Positions 7,898 through 17,443 of a stretch of DNA of 51,821 nucleotides are shown here, piece after piece. This stretch comes from Verrucomicrobiota bacterium (lineage in GTDB: Bacteria; Verrucomicrobiota; Verrucomicrobiia; Limisphaerales; JADLHS01). A program made the position numbers and the translations under genes. The stretch lies in contig JANXWY010000311.1 of the NCBI GenBank assembly GCA_025350905.1, forward strand, positions 1-51,821, given 5' to 3'. The notes below the pieces were generated by a model. It was given only the letters and a program-made list of their open reading frames with translations, had not been told where the DNA came from and did no database searches. Position 1 is the first letter of the stretch. Each line of letters begins with the position of its first letter.

Positions 7898-8470
7898 TTA
7901 CTTCGCGAAGAGCGTTGGCAAATCCACCGCGAATGACGGTATGACGCTGCTGGCCAGCTTTCCGCCCGGTCCCTGCACGGTGTGTTCAGTGAATTGCCCA
8001 TCCGCTGGCTGGCGATAAATTTCAATTTGCCTTTCCGGTCCGAGCACCAGCCAGCATTCCTTTACCCCGGCGCTGGCGTAGGCGGGAATTTTTGAGCGAT
8101 CGTATTCGTGGCTGGTGATGCAAACTTCGATCACCAATTCCGCCGAGTGCGGATGGTCTTGGCGGAAGTCCTCATTTCGACCCTTCACCACCGCAAGATC
8201 AGGTTCCGGCTCAGAGTCGCCGCAAGTGACCGGTTGTTCGGTGCGGACCACCAATCCCGGGGTGACTGCGCGCAGCAGAATATCGTGCAGGAATTGGACG
8301 AGAAAGCTGTGGAAGGGGGATTTTGACATTTTCTTGTACGCAAACCCGTAGAGCAGTTCGGTGTTCTCGGGGATCAGACCCGCTTCGCCCAATGCGCGGT
8401 AAGCCGCGACAGAGAGCGGCCAAAGGGGCGCGCTTTTCAACGGCGTCGGGTAAGTCTCAGCAGCCTTCAT
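7898..8470 (-). CDS. Uma2-family restriction-endonuclease-fold protein
   Basis: The 190-aa product matches the Uma2 (DUF820) family, a PD-(D/E)XK nuclease fold often seen in multicopy in cyanobacteria and Planctomycetes/Verrucomicrobia; the cellular role is not established. Visible core: YRALGEAGLIPENTELLYG, a HSFLVQFLHDILL helix, EPDLAVVKG with the catalytic Asp, ELVIEVCITS with the Glu, and YDRSKIPAYASAGVKECWLV with the Lys. All expected active-site residues are present. It stands alone and convergent to livF, with no partner gene of a defence system next to it. Confidence 0.85.
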   Translation of the reverse strand: MKAAETYPTPLKSAPLWPLSVAAYRALGEAGLIPENTELLYGFAYKKMSKSPFHSFLVQFLHDILLRAVTPGLVVRTEQPVTCGDSEPEPDLAVVKGRNEDFRQDHPHSAELVIEVCITSHEYDRSKIPAYASAGVKECWLVLGPERQIEIYRQPADGQFTEHTVQGPGGKLASSVIPSFAVDLPTLFAK

Positions 8471-8545
8471 CCTGACCTATTTTAGCGCCGCACGTTGCAT
8501 CCGCAAGCGTGAACAACTGGGCATTCGCCCCGAGGTAAGCGTTAC

Positions 8546-9282
8546 TCAAGACTTTTCTCCCGGCGACGATGCCTTCGGCAGCAGCCGGGGAAAAAATGAC
8601 CAGCAGCACCACGACCACCAGCGCGAGGATTCCCCAAAACACCACGCCGCCTTTGCTGGGGGGGTACGGCCCTCGGCCCACAACGACTTCTTCCGTGTCT
8701 CCCCGGCCGCCAGTGACGCAGGCGTTTTGTCCGCCGCCAGTAACTGACCGGCGACCGGACTGAGATCGTAGCGTGGCGACGATACCCGCTGATTGCCGTA
8801 GTACAGGAAAAGCTCATTCGCCGGTTCCGCTTTGAACAAGACGCGGGTGGCAGTTTAAAAGACTTGGAACTTATCCAATTCGATCGATGGGTTGTCGCCG
8901 TTGTGCGTTTCCAAAATTAGCGTGTCGGTTTGCAGCGGACTGCCAATGGTCATGACGAATTCCTTGGCCGGGCGATCGGGCGTTTGCACCCACGTCGCCG
9001 AGCCGAGGTGGCGCCGGTATTTTCCACCGCGGTCATCGGCGACTTCCTCATAAAGTGCCACGGCGCGCTCGAACAGGGCGGTCCGCCGGGCGCAACTCAG
9101 GCGCGTGAGCGGCAGGTTGGCTTGCGGCAGTTTGAGGATCCAGCGGCTAAGTTTTGGTTCTTTGGCGTCGTTGGTCGCGGTAACGGCGGGCGTCAGCGCC
9201 CGACTGATGGAGGTGCATTCGAAGAGGTACGGCAACTGATTGCCGTCGCGCAGCAGGCGCAGGTTGGGCTACCCCACGCACT
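8546..9282 (-). pseudogene. decayed DUF3999-like membrane protein gene, C-terminal part
   Basis: Reading leftward from about 9280, one frame gives PNLRLLRDGNQLPYLFE...RWILKLPQANLPLTRLSC...FVMTIGSPLQTDTLILETHN, then an in-frame TAA (8855-8857), then continues in the same frame with LFKAEPANELFLYYGNQRVS and RYDLSPVAGQLLAADK. A shift near the G7 run at 8658-8664 moves the C-terminal membrane segment GGVVFWGILALVVVVLLVI into another frame; a second shift near 8590 returns to FPRLLPK. Family resemblance to DUF3999 is from memory. The N-terminal half is missing: the esterase stop lies immediately upstream. One nonsense and two frameshifts make a working product unlikely. Confidence 0.55.
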
Positions 9283-9287
9283 TGGCT

Positions 9288-10316
9288 CTAAGGATGATTT
9301 TCGACGGGCACAAAGAGTTTGCGGTTGCCCTCGTCCTGCGGGTCGTCGGGGCGGGGATAATCCCGCCAGAGCCAGCGGAGCATTTCGGGCAGCATCGCGC
9401 CCCCTTGTTTGTTCGAGTGCGTGCCGATGCCCCAACAGTAATTCACGTCGTAACCTTTCTCGGTCAGCGCAGCGGCCATGAGCCGGTTCTGCGCATGCCA
9501 GTCCCATTTCGGATCGTAGGCGTTCGTGCCGCGCCGCCGCCCGCGATTGTCATTCAGGCCGTCCTGCAGAAAGATGCGGAGCGGTTTGGGCGCACTTTGC
9601 CGGATGAGCTCGGGATAAGCGTGCCCGCCGCGAATATTGGTGAAACTCCCGATGGTGCTGAGGACTTTGCGGAATTGGTCGGGCCGCTGCCACGCGACGG
9701 TGAACGCGCAGATTGCCCCGGAACTCGCGCCGGCCATGGCACGGTCAGCAGGGTCCTTGGAAAGATTGTAATCCTTATCCAGCACCGGCAGGAGTTCGTC
9801 GATGATCAGGCGGGCGTAGCGGTCGTTCAATTCATTGTATTCGGTCGCGCGGCCATTGATGCCATCACCCCAGTTGGTGGAGGTCGATTCGGGCTGCTCC
9901 GGCGTGTGGCCGGGATTAATGAAGACGCCGATGGTCACGGGCATTTCGCGGCGGTAGATCAGATTATCGAAGACGAAGGGAACGCGGTAATCCTTGTCCG
10001 GCGCCACAAAGAAATGGCCATCCTGAAAAATCATGAGGCAGGCCGGCTTGGCGCGGTCGTATTGGGCCGGGACATAAATCCAATAGTTGCGGGTGGTGTT
10101 GGTAAAGACTTCGCTCGCCAACGTGAGCGGGCCGATGACTTTGCCTTGGGGCACGCCGGCGTGCGGCGCGGAATCCGGCCCGAGCAGGTACACATCGTCG
10201 GTGGGGGCAGCCCAAACGGTGCGGGGCAGGCAATGCCCGGCCAGCAGACTGACGGCGACGATGACAATAAAGCGTCGGTGAATAGGCTGCGAGCAAGGTT
10301 GAAAACACTTTTTCAT
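9288..10316 (-). CDS. secreted esterase, enterochelin-esterase/feruloyl-esterase type
   Basis: The 342-aa alpha/beta hydrolase starts [20 protein letters not shown], a signal peptide ending near AVWAAP-type sequence ([10 protein letters not shown]), so it is exported. The body shows [19 protein letters not shown], the nucleophile elbow [13 protein letters not shown], an acidic-residue region [12 protein letters not shown] and a late His in [11 protein letters not shown], in the order Ser-Asp-His. An upstream ATG at 10835 would add 173 residues antisense to the GNAT gene and is rejected. The natural ester substrate (polysaccharide side chains, siderophores) cannot be told. Confidence 0.85.
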   Translation of the reverse strand: MKKCFQPCSQPIHRRFIVIVAVSLLAGHCLPRTVWAAPTDDVYLLGPDSAPHAGVPQGKVIGPLTLASEVFTNTTRNYWIYVPAQYDRAKPACLMIFQDGHFFVAPDKDYRVPFVFDNLIYRREMPVTIGVFINPGHTPEQPESTSTNWGDGINGRATEYNELNDRYARLIIDELLPVLDKDYNLSKDPADRAMAGASSGAICAFTVAWQRPDQFRKVLSTIGSFTNIRGGHAYPELIRQSAPKPLRIFLQDGLNDNRGRRRGTNAYDPKWDWHAQNRLMAAALTEKGYDVNYCWGIGTHSNKQGGAMLPEMLRWLWRDYPRPDDPQDEGNRKLFVPVENHP

Positions 10317-10481
10317 AAGCTTCGTGGTGGTTACGGCGCAGAAAGCAAACAGGTTGTTGCCGGTCGAAGCAAGCGCATTACCTTGCCCGATTTCCGCGCA
10401 GGGAAGGCTTTCTTCTTGAGAACGATTTGGCAGAATCAGGGCGCGGTCTTGAGGCCGGAGCGCGAGGGTTGCCGGGAGTGA

Positions 10482-11018
10482 ATGCATTTTGCAATGAAGC
10501 GCGAAGCGACAAACGGAGTTCAGATTTTGCCGGCCTCGGAGGAACATTTGCCCGAGCTGGCTGAACTCGCCGGCGTCATCTGGCGGCAACATTATCCCGG
10601 CATCATCTCGTCCGCGCAGATTGAATACATGCTGGCGAAGATGTATTCGCTTGCCACGCTGCGGGAAGAAATCCGATCGCAAGGCATTGGGTTCCTTCGC
10701 TTGCTGGCGGAGGATCGATTCGTCGGCTTTGCCGCCTACGGTCCGGCGACCGAGCCCGGCGTGATGAAGCTGCACAAATGTTACCTGCTGCCGGAAATGC
10801 ATGGGCGCGGTTTCGGCAGTCGGCTCCTCCAGCATTGCGAGCGGGCCGTCCGCCAGCGCGGGGCCCGCCGGTTAATCCTGGCCGTCAACAAGCGCAACGC
10901 CAAGGCCATCACGGCGTATCAGCGCAACGGTTTCATCATCGCGGAATCGATCATCACCGAATTCGGTTGCGGCTTCGTGATGGACGACTTCATCATGTCG
11001 AAAGATTTGACCCCTTGA
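10482..11018 (+). CDS. GNAT-family N-acetyltransferase
   Basis: The 178-aa cytoplasmic acetyltransferase has the GNAT core: [20 protein letters not shown] early, [18 protein letters not shown] as beta-strand pair, [20 protein letters not shown] as motif A with the acetyl-CoA pyrophosphate loop (H-G-R-G-F-G), and [19 protein letters not shown] as motif B. This arrangement is typical of the RimI/PhnO-like superfamily; the acceptor is unknown. It starts at 10482 or at an ATG four codons later (10494). It ends 2 nt before the acyltransferase-3 gene, so the two are probably co-transcribed. Confidence 0.88.
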   Translation: MHFAMKREATNGVQILPASEEHLPELAELAGVIWRQHYPGIISSAQIEYMLAKMYSLATLREEIRSQGIGFLRLLAEDRFVGFAAYGPATEPGVMKLHKCYLLPEMHGRGFGSRLLQHCERAVRQRGARRLILAVNKRNAKAITAYQRNGFIIAESIITEFGCGFVMDDFIMSKDLTP

Positions 11019-11020
11019 CC

Positions 11021-12181
11021 ATGTCCCTCGCGCCTGCAACTTCTCGGCTCGCGTGGATCGATAATCTACGCACGCTTATGATCGTGCTGGTGGTGAACAT
11101 GCACGCGTGTGTCACCTACAGCCATGTCGGCAGTTGGTATCGGATGGAAGTTCCCGAACCCGCAATGCCCGCCAAGATCGCGTTCGTGTTCTGGCAGGGT
11201 CACCTGCAGGCGTTCTTCATGGGTCTGTTGTTTTTCCTGGCCGGCGCTTTTGCCCATCGCTCGTTGGCCCGGCGCGGGCCCGCGGCCTTCCTGCGCGAGC
11301 GCGCCACGCGGCTCGGGCTCCCGGCGCTGCTGTTCATGTTGCTGATCCAACCGTTCATGGTTTACGTGTTGCTCGGGCATCCCCACGTTCCAAATCGGCC
11401 ATCCCTCGGCGTGCTTTACGGGCGTTACCTCACCTCCGGAAAGTGGCTCAGCGGCAGCGGGCCGATGTGGTTTGCGTTGGCGCTGCTGTTCTTCTCTGCG
11501 TTGCTGGCCGGCGTTCGCATTGGGAAGCCAGCCAAGTTGGTCGCCACCGATCCACCAAAGAACGCGCCAGGAATTGTGGATTTGATAGGGTTTGGCGCGC
11601 TCTTGGTTCTGAGCACTTTTCTCGTGCGGTTGGTGCAGCCAATCGGTACGAATGTTTTGAACTTCCAGTTTTGCTTTTTTCCGCAATACATCGCGGCCTT
11701 CTTCGGCGGCGTCGCGGCCGGCCGGCACGGTTGGTTGGACGCGTTGGCGTCGTCGCGCCGGGCCCGCGTCGCGGGTTGGCTGGGTTGCCTGGGGGGGCCG
11801 CTGCTACTGGCGGTCGTTGCGGTCACGGGCGGCCCGCCGCCCGAACATAGCCCCGACCCGTACGCCGGTGGTTGGAATGTGCGAGCCTTCGCCGCCGCCG
11901 CATGGGAACAGTTTGCCGGACTCGGCATCGCGCTGGGATTGCTGGCCTGGTTTCACAAACGGGGCAATTCTACCAGCCGCGTGGCGACGTGGCTTTCCAA
12001 TCGCGCGTTTGCCGTTTATCTGCTGCATGCGCCGATACTCGTGGCGTTGACGCCCTGGCTGCGTCCAGCCGTTGGCAACCCTTTTGTCGGCACCGGGCTG
12101 CTCACGGTGACCGGCCTGCTCGCCAGCTTCGCGGTCGCGGACCTTGCGCGGCGGTTGCCCGGGCTGCGCAAGATTCTTTAG
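11021..12181 (+). CDS. acyltransferase-3 family integral membrane protein
   Basis: The 386-aa polytopic protein begins with the family hallmark RLAWIDNLRTLMIVLVVNMH (residues about 8-27), where the His is the conserved catalytic/essential residue. It then has many hydrophobic segments, FFMGLLFFLAGAFAHRSL and GPMWFALALLFFSALL, and near the C-terminus NRAFAVYLLHAPILVAL. Members O-acylate (acetyl, succinyl) surface glycans or lipids using an intracellular acyl donor. ATG at 11021 lies 2 nt after the GNAT stop; a longer frame from 10778 overlaps the GNAT gene and is rejected. Substrate unknown; the surrounding envelope genes make a surface glycan plausible. Confidence 0.88.
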   Translation: MSLAPATSRLAWIDNLRTLMIVLVVNMHACVTYSHVGSWYRMEVPEPAMPAKIAFVFWQGHLQAFFMGLLFFLAGAFAHRSLARRGPAAFLRERATRLGLPALLFMLLIQPFMVYVLLGHPHVPNRPSLGVLYGRYLTSGKWLSGSGPMWFALALLFFSALLAGVRIGKPAKLVATDPPKNAPGIVDLIGFGALLVLSTFLVRLVQPIGTNVLNFQFCFFPQYIAAFFGGVAAGRHGWLDALASSRRARVAGWLGCLGGPLLLAVVAVTGGPPPEHSPDPYAGGWNVRAFAAAAWEQFAGLGIALGLLAWFHKRGNSTSRVATWLSNRAFAVYLLHAPILVALTPWLRPAVGNPFVGTGLLTVTGLLASFAVADLARRLPGLRKIL

Positions 12182-12589
12182 CCCATCGGCGACCGGCAAG
12201 CACCCGGACGACAGGCAGCCTTACCGTTTGAAGCGTCGAGCATTGTCTGTTGCCCGGGCCGGATTGGAAACCCGAGTTGAGCGATGCTCGGCGCTCCGAT
12301 TTTTTGGCAAATGGGGGCACCATCGGTTACCGAGTTCCGAACCCGGGCTGCCCACTTTGGCGGGTTGAAATTTCTCAACAAATGTGTTGCCCCCGCCGCC
12401 GCGCGGGCGTAAAACAATTTTCGTCGGTTAGCGGATTTAGTTTGGTTGATAAATTACGTCGGTTGGCACAACGCAAATCTCGGTTCCTCACCAATTAGTT
12501 GTGCGGTCGGCGGGCCGTGCCCCAGTATCTTGTGGTTTTTCGCTTTACAGGGCCCGGCTGGTTTGGTTTGATCTCAATCCACAAAAGTC
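12182..12589. other. 408-bp intergenic region upstream of smc
   Basis: No ORF with family resemblance was seen on either strand. A small inverted repeat gcacaac (12466-12472)/gttgtgc (12498-12504) lies about 90 bp ahead of smc, and an AT-richer patch occurs around 12440-12460. The smc promoter is expected here, but I could not assign a well-spaced -35/-10 pair. Confidence 0.4.
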
Positions 12590-15500
12590 ATGTATCTCAA
12601 GAACTTAACAGTATTGGGTTTTAAGTCCTTTGCGGACAAAACCTCGTTGAATTTTCAGCCGGGTGTCACTGCCATTGTCGGGCCGAATGGCTGTGGCAAG
12701 TCGAACGTGTCGGACGCGATCCGTTGGGTGCTCGGCGAACAATCCGCCAAAGCCCTGCGTGGCGGCGAAATGGCCGATGTAATCTTCAACGGCACGGATG
12801 GCCGCAAGCCGCTCGGCATGGCGGAAGTCTCGATCACCCTCGGCGGGGTGGACGCGGAGCATCTCAGCGCGGCGGGGGTTGCCGTGGCTTACAACGAAGT
12901 CACCGTCACGCGGCGGGTGTTTCGCGACGGCGGGAGCGAGTATTTCATCAACCGGACGCCGTGTCGCCTCAAGGACATCCAGCAATTTTTCATGGGCACG
13001 GGCATCGGGCGCACGAGTTACAGCATCATGGCGCAGGGCAACATCACGCAGATTCTTTCCAGCAAACCGGAAGATCGCCGCATGGTGTTCGAGGAAGCCG
13101 CCGGCATCACCAAATTCAAGAGCCAGAAAAAGGAATCGCTCCGTAAACTGGAATACACCGAGCAGAATCTTTTGCGCGTCGCCGATCTCATCCGCGAAGT
13201 GAAACGGCAGATCGGCTCGCTCCAGCGACAGGCGGGCAAGGCGCGACGGTTCAAACAAATCCAGCTCGAGCTGCAGCACCTCGATACGCAACTCGCCCGG
13301 CATCAACTCGACGTGTTGCTCGGCGAAGTGCGCGACCGGCAAACCGCCGCCGACCAGCTCCGCAATGAAATTGAATCCGAATCCGCCGCGGTGCTGCGCG
13401 CCGAGGACGAACTCACGCAACTGCGCGAGCGCCTCTCGGAACTGGAACATGAGGTGGCCGCAACCCACTCGCGCGGACTGGAGTTGAAGAGCGAAATGGA
13501 TCGCCATGCGAGCCGGATCCAGTTCAACGAAGAGCGCCTGCGCGAATTCGCCGCGCAAACCACCAAGGCGACCGCCGACATCACCGAAGCCGAGGAACGC
13601 AACCGCTTCGCGTCGGATGAGCTCGCGGCTGTCCGGGCGCGCCGGGCGGCGTCCGAGGCCGCGTTGACCCAACACCAGCAGACGTTGCAAGCCCGCCAGG
13701 CGGCGCTGCAGCAGATTGAGCATTCCCTGCGCGGGGGCCAGGAAGCCTTGCGTGCCGCGCAATCCGAGGCGTTCGCCGCGGCGCAGGACCTGACCCGGGT
13801 CCGCAATGAGATCACCGCGCTCGATTTGCAGAAATCGGGGAACGTCGTTCGCCTGGAAAAACTTTCCGCCGAGAAGATTCAACTGGAAGCCGAACGCAGC
13901 GGACTGGAAGGGCGGCTGAACGCCTTCGCGACGAACGTGGAATCGGACAAACTGAGCGTGGCCACGAAGCGCGGGTCGGTGGAGCAACGGCAGGCGCGCT
14001 TGAAGGAATTGCAGTCCGAGTTGCAGCACTCCTCCACCGAGCAGGACCAGCTGTTGCAGCAGCAGGCGGAAAAACGTTCACGCTTGAGCGTGCTCGAACA
14101 GCTCGAAGGAGCGCACGAAGGTTTCAGCGCGGGGGCGGTCGCGGTGCTGCGTCAATCGCGTTCGGTGATCGGCTCCCTGGCCGATCGGATTCGCGTGCCG
14201 GACAATTACGTGGTCGCCATCGAGAACGCGCTGGGCCATCACCTGCAACTCGTGCTCACGGAACAGCCGGAGTCGGCCCAGCAAATCCTCGCCGAACTCA
14301 GCACGAGCAAAGCGGGCCGGGCGAGTGTCGCCGCGCTCGCGCTGGAGCACCGGGACGACAAGCAGCTTGCCTTTGCCGGCGAATTGGCGCCGGGGGCAAC
14401 CGGCTCGGAAGCCAAACCCTTGGTGGCCGGCGAAGTGGTTCATGCGTTGAGCGTGGTGCAGGGGGATCCGTCGGTGACCAAACTTTTGCAGTCCTTGCTC
14501 GGCCGGACGTTCATCGCCGCCGACCTCGGCACGGCGACCGCGCAAATCCGGAACGGCCACGCGGGTTGCGACTTCGTTACGTTAAGCGGCGATTTATTGA
14601 GCCGGCACGGCATTTACACGGGTGGTTATTTGAACGGGCACGGCAACAGCAAGGCGCCGTCGTCCATACTGGGTCGCAAAAACCAGATCACCGAACTGCA
14701 GGCCCACGTGGCGGAAATTCTGGAACGCGTGGCCGAAGCCAGCCGCAAACGGGGCGCGCTGTTGAGCGAGCAGACCGAGTTGCAGGCTAGTTTGCAGGAG
14801 GCACAAAACGAATTGCGCCATCAGGAGGTCGCCATTGCCACGCGCGCCGGCGAGTTCAATGCGTTGGAGAATTCGCGGCGGCTGCTGCACCAGAAAATTG
14901 ACACCGTGGTGTACGAGGTGCAGAGCCTCGCCGCGCAGGAGCAGGAAGGCAACGACAAGCGCGGGGCGCTGGTCGGGCGGGCGACCGCGTTGGAGACGCG
15001 GGAATCCGCCGGGCAGCAAAGAGTTTCCGCCCTGACCGGCGAGCTGGAAAATCTCCGGCAGCAACGGGACGCCGCCACGACCACCTTGACGGAAAGCAAG
15101 GTCGCGCTCGCTACGGAGGAACAAATGTCCGCCTCCTTCCGCCAGCAGTTGCAGTCGCTGGAGCAGCGCGTGCGCGAACTGGCCCAGATCATGGAGCAAC
15201 GCCGTGCGGAGATTGCTTCGTTTATCAGCCGCCAGGCCCAGGCGGAATCGGAGATTGCCGAATCGCAAAGCCAGCAGGCCCGGCTCGCTCATGAGCGGGA
15301 GCAGGTCAACGTGCAGGCGGCCGAGATTCTGGCGCGCAAACAGACGCAGGAAGGGGAGGTGACCACCCGCGACGAAGGCTTGCGGGAACAGCGCCGGCAT
15401 TTGACCCAGTTGCAGGAATCGCGCAGCACCATTGACGTGGAGCTGGCGCAGAAAAACATGGCGACGCAAAACCTGCGGGAGCGCATCCAGCAGAAATATC

Positions 15501-16393
15501 ACCTGAACCTGGACGACGTCCGCAGCGAGTGCATCACCATCACCTATGCCGAAGAAGGCCCCGCGAAGGTCGAGACGATGACGCCGGAAGAAATGGCCGC
15601 GAGCGGCGTCGGCACGGATTGGAACGCCGTAGCGCAACAGGTTGAGACGCTGCAAAAACGGCTCGACGAACTGGGCCCGGTGAATCTGGTGGCGATCGAA
15701 GAATACGAGGAGACCGAGCAACGCCATCAATTCCTGACCACGCAGTACGACGACCTGGTTGCGGCCAAGGCGCAGTTGCTCGAGGTCATCAACCGCATCA
15801 ACGCCCAAACCCAGGAAATGTTCACGAGCACGTTCAACCAGATTCGGGACAATTTCCGCGTCATGTTCACCGAGGTCTTTGGCGGCGGCAAAGCGGACTT
15901 GATCCTCACCGATGCCAACGACGTGCTGGAGTCCGGCATTGAAATCGTCGCGCGCCCGCCGGGCAAGCAATTGCAGACCATTTCCCTGCTCTCCGGCGGG
16001 GAACAAACGATGACCGCGGTGGCCTTGTTGTTCTCGATTTACCAGGTCAAGCCCAGCCCGTTTTGTGTGCTAGACGAGTTGGACGCGCCGCTGGACGAAT
16101 CGAACATCAATCGTTTCATCCGCGTCTTGCAGCGGTTCATAGATAACTCGCAGTTCATCGTGATCACCCATAACAAGCGCACCATCGGGATGGCGGATGT
16201 GCTCTACGGCGTGACGATGGAAGAACACGGCGTCAGCAAGATCGTCAGCGTGAAGTTTCACAAAGCCACCGAGCCGCTGACCGAAACCGGCACGACGCCG
16301 CTGGAAACGCCCATGGCTTCGCCGGTGGATGCCGAGGAGGACGCGCCGCACCAACGGAGCGAGACGCTGGAGATTGCCGGGGTGGGGGAGTAG
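12590..16393 (+). CDS. smc: chromosome segregation protein SMC
   Basis: This is the ATPase core of the bacterial SMC condensin that compacts and separates chromosomes, acting with ScpA/ScpB (not in this window). The 1267-aa protein has Walker A GPNGCGKSN (31-39), IRWVLGEQSAKALRGG, a long Q/E/R-rich coiled coil on each side of a hinge (around residues 510-660, with SLADRIRVPDNYVVAIENAL), and the C-terminal head with signature LSGGEQ (1134-1139) and Walker B D1162-E1163 in FCVLDELDAPLDESN. It is longer than typical SMC (about 1190 aa), partly because of a roughly 40-residue acidic tail after VSVKFHK. A diverged copy of this tail occurs at 17021. Confidence 0.97.
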   Translation: MYLKNLTVLGFKSFADKTSLNFQPGVTAIVGPNGCGKSNVSDAIRWVLGEQSAKALRGGEMADVIFNGTDGRKPLGMAEVSITLGGVDAEHLSAAGVAVAYNEVTVTRRVFRDGGSEYFINRTPCRLKDIQQFFMGTGIGRTSYSIMAQGNITQILSSKPEDRRMVFEEAAGITKFKSQKKESLRKLEYTEQNLLRVADLIREVKRQIGSLQRQAGKARRFKQIQLELQHLDTQLARHQLDVLLGEVRDRQTAADQLRNEIESESAAVLRAEDELTQLRERLSELEHEVAATHSRGLELKSEMDRHASRIQFNEERLREFAAQTTKATADITEAEERNRFASDELAAVRARRAASEAALTQHQQTLQARQAALQQIEHSLRGGQEALRAAQSEAFAAAQDLTRVRNEITALDLQKSGNVVRLEKLSAEKIQLEAERSGLEGRLNAFATNVESDKLSVATKRGSVEQRQARLKELQSELQHSSTEQDQLLQQQAEKRSRLSVLEQLEGAHEGFSAGAVAVLRQSRSVIGSLADRIRVPDNYVVAIENALGHHLQLVLTEQPESAQQILAELSTSKAGRASVAALALEHRDDKQLAFAGELAPGATGSEAKPLVAGEVVHALSVVQGDPSVTKLLQSLLGRTFIAADLGTATAQIRNGHAGCDFVTLSGDLLSRHGIYTGGYLNGHGNSKAPSSILGRKNQITELQAHVAEILERVAEASRKRGALLSEQTELQASLQEAQNELRHQEVAIATRAGEFNALENSRRLLHQKIDTVVYEVQSLAAQEQEGNDKRGALVGRATALETRESAGQQRVSALTGELENLRQQRDAATTTLTESKVALATEEQMSASFRQQLQSLEQRVRELAQIMEQRRAEIASFISRQAQAESEIAESQSQQARLAHEREQVNVQAAEILARKQTQEGEVTTRDEGLREQRRHLTQLQESRSTIDVELAQKNMATQNLRERIQQKYHLNLDDVRSECITITYAEEGPAKVETMTPEEMAASGVGTDWNAVAQQVETLQKRLDELGPVNLVAIEEYEETEQRHQFLTTQYDDLVAAKAQLLEVINRINAQTQEMFTSTFNQIRDNFRVMFTEVFGGGKADLILTDANDVLESGIEIVARPPGKQLQTISLLSGGEQTMTAVALLFSIYQVKPSPFCVLDELDAPLDESNINRFIRVLQRFIDNSQFIVITHNKRTIGMADVLYGVTMEEHGVSKIVSVKFHKATEPLTETGTTPLETPMASPVDAEEDAPHQRSETLEIAGVGE

Positions 16394-16439
16394 GTTCGGA
16401 GTTCGCGGCCTGCGGCAACGGTCTCGAGGGTGGAACAGA

Positions 16440-16697
16440 ATGAAAAATCGGTTCAACACCATGACAACAGTGACCGTCAACCAAATCGAAAGCCAGTTCG
16501 TACACTTGTCGGTGGCCGAGCAATCGGCCCTGCTCGAACGGCTCGTTCAACAATCCCGCGTCGCCGGTGCGGATCAGCCCGGCCTTTTGGAAGCTCCGCT
16601 GGCGCCGGCGATTATTATTTCGGACGTGCAACACGAGTCGGAACGGACGGAGGAATTCCGGGCCGCCGAGGCCGACCTGTTGAGCGAAGTCGGGTGA
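16440..16697 (+). CDS. small hypothetical protein, antitoxin-like
   Basis: The 85-aa ORF begins MKNRFNTMTTVTVNQIESQF; an internal ATG at residue 8 is an alternative start. The segment LSVAEQSALLERLVQQSRVA resembles the N-terminal helices of small antitoxin-like proteins that read roughly LSPEEQLALIERL, but no domain can be assigned with confidence. The C-terminal half is acidic. It lies 46 nt after smc on the same strand. No toxin-like ORF (PIN, RelE) follows; the next 900 bp appear degraded. Confidence 0.45.
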   Translation: MKNRFNTMTTVTVNQIESQFVHLSVAEQSALLERLVQQSRVAGADQPGLLEAPLAPAIIISDVQHESERTEEFRAAEADLLSEVG

Positions 16698-17020
16698 ACG
16701 GCTGGAAGTTCAAACTTGCAGCCCGCGGCGGCTCATTTTTCGGACTTTGCAATGCGATTTCCCAACATCGCCGCGTCCGACAAAGATTTTTCAGGAGCGC
16801 AGGCGGTCCCCGCCCGCCGCGGATACGATTGGAAAGTGAGCTCCGGGTTGTCCGCCGCGCTTTCTACGGTTCACCCGCTGCGACTGGGGACCGGTCGCGC
16901 TCCGACTACGTTGCGGCCTCGGTCGCGCGTTGCGTCTGCGGGGCTTGGCACCCGGCCGCATGCGTACAGTGTAATTCACTTCGTATGCGCGGGTTGATCG
17001 AAGAAACCGCGTTCCTGATC

Positions 17021-17124
17021 GAAACCGGCACGCCGCCGTTGGAGACGCCCATGGTTTCACCCTTGGACGTCGAGGAATACGCGCCGCACCGACGGAATGA
17101 AACGATGGAGATTGCAGTGGTGGC
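17021..17124 (+). pseudogene. diverged second copy of the smc 3' tail
   Basis: Over 34 codons the sequence matches smc 16283-16386 at 86 of 104 nucleotides, in the same reading frame, 738 bp downstream. Translation gives ETGTPPLETPMVSPLDVEEY against ETGTTPLETPMASPVDAEED in SMC; 25 of 34 residues are identical, and 8 of the 17 differing codons are synonymous. The similarity fades just upstream (about 17007) and ends soon after. It lies in an open frame (16430-17173) that has no other SMC sequence. Confidence 0.75.
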
Positions 17125-17443
17125 GAACGCGGCGGCTAGTTCGTTAAGGACGCGCCCGACTGCGTCGGTGTGATCGATTGGTGGTGAAGGCGGGCCGCAG
17201 TCACGAGTCGTCGAAAATCACCGTCACCTTGCGGGCCCCCCTCGAAACTCAAACAAGTTGCCCCTTGATAAAAACCTATGTTCGGAGACGTGTTCTCACG
17301 GCACAGGCCATTTTGCTTTGGCGCAGAAATCTCCCGACGTAAGAACGCTCGGTTGGGCGTCTTCGTCTTCGTCTTCGTGCCATACAACTATTCCCGCAAC
17401 GACGTGCTCACGGAAGTTGCTCCCTTCAATCAAAAACATGTGC

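Noticed and set aside
9240-10481. 413-aa plus-strand ORF
   Set aside because: Antisense shadow of the esterase gene, which has a signal peptide and catalytic motifs; the ORF itself has no recognisable domain.
12499-12536. Candidate smc promoter (TTGTGC with TATCTT)
   Set aside because: The spacing is 21 nt, too long for a sigma70-type promoter.
14594-16006. 470-aa minus-strand ORF
   Set aside because: Antisense shadow of the SMC coiled coil.
17355-17385. Short cttcgt tandem run as possible CRISPR or functional repeat
   Set aside because: Only three perfect 6-bp units, with no spacers; a simple low-complexity tract.
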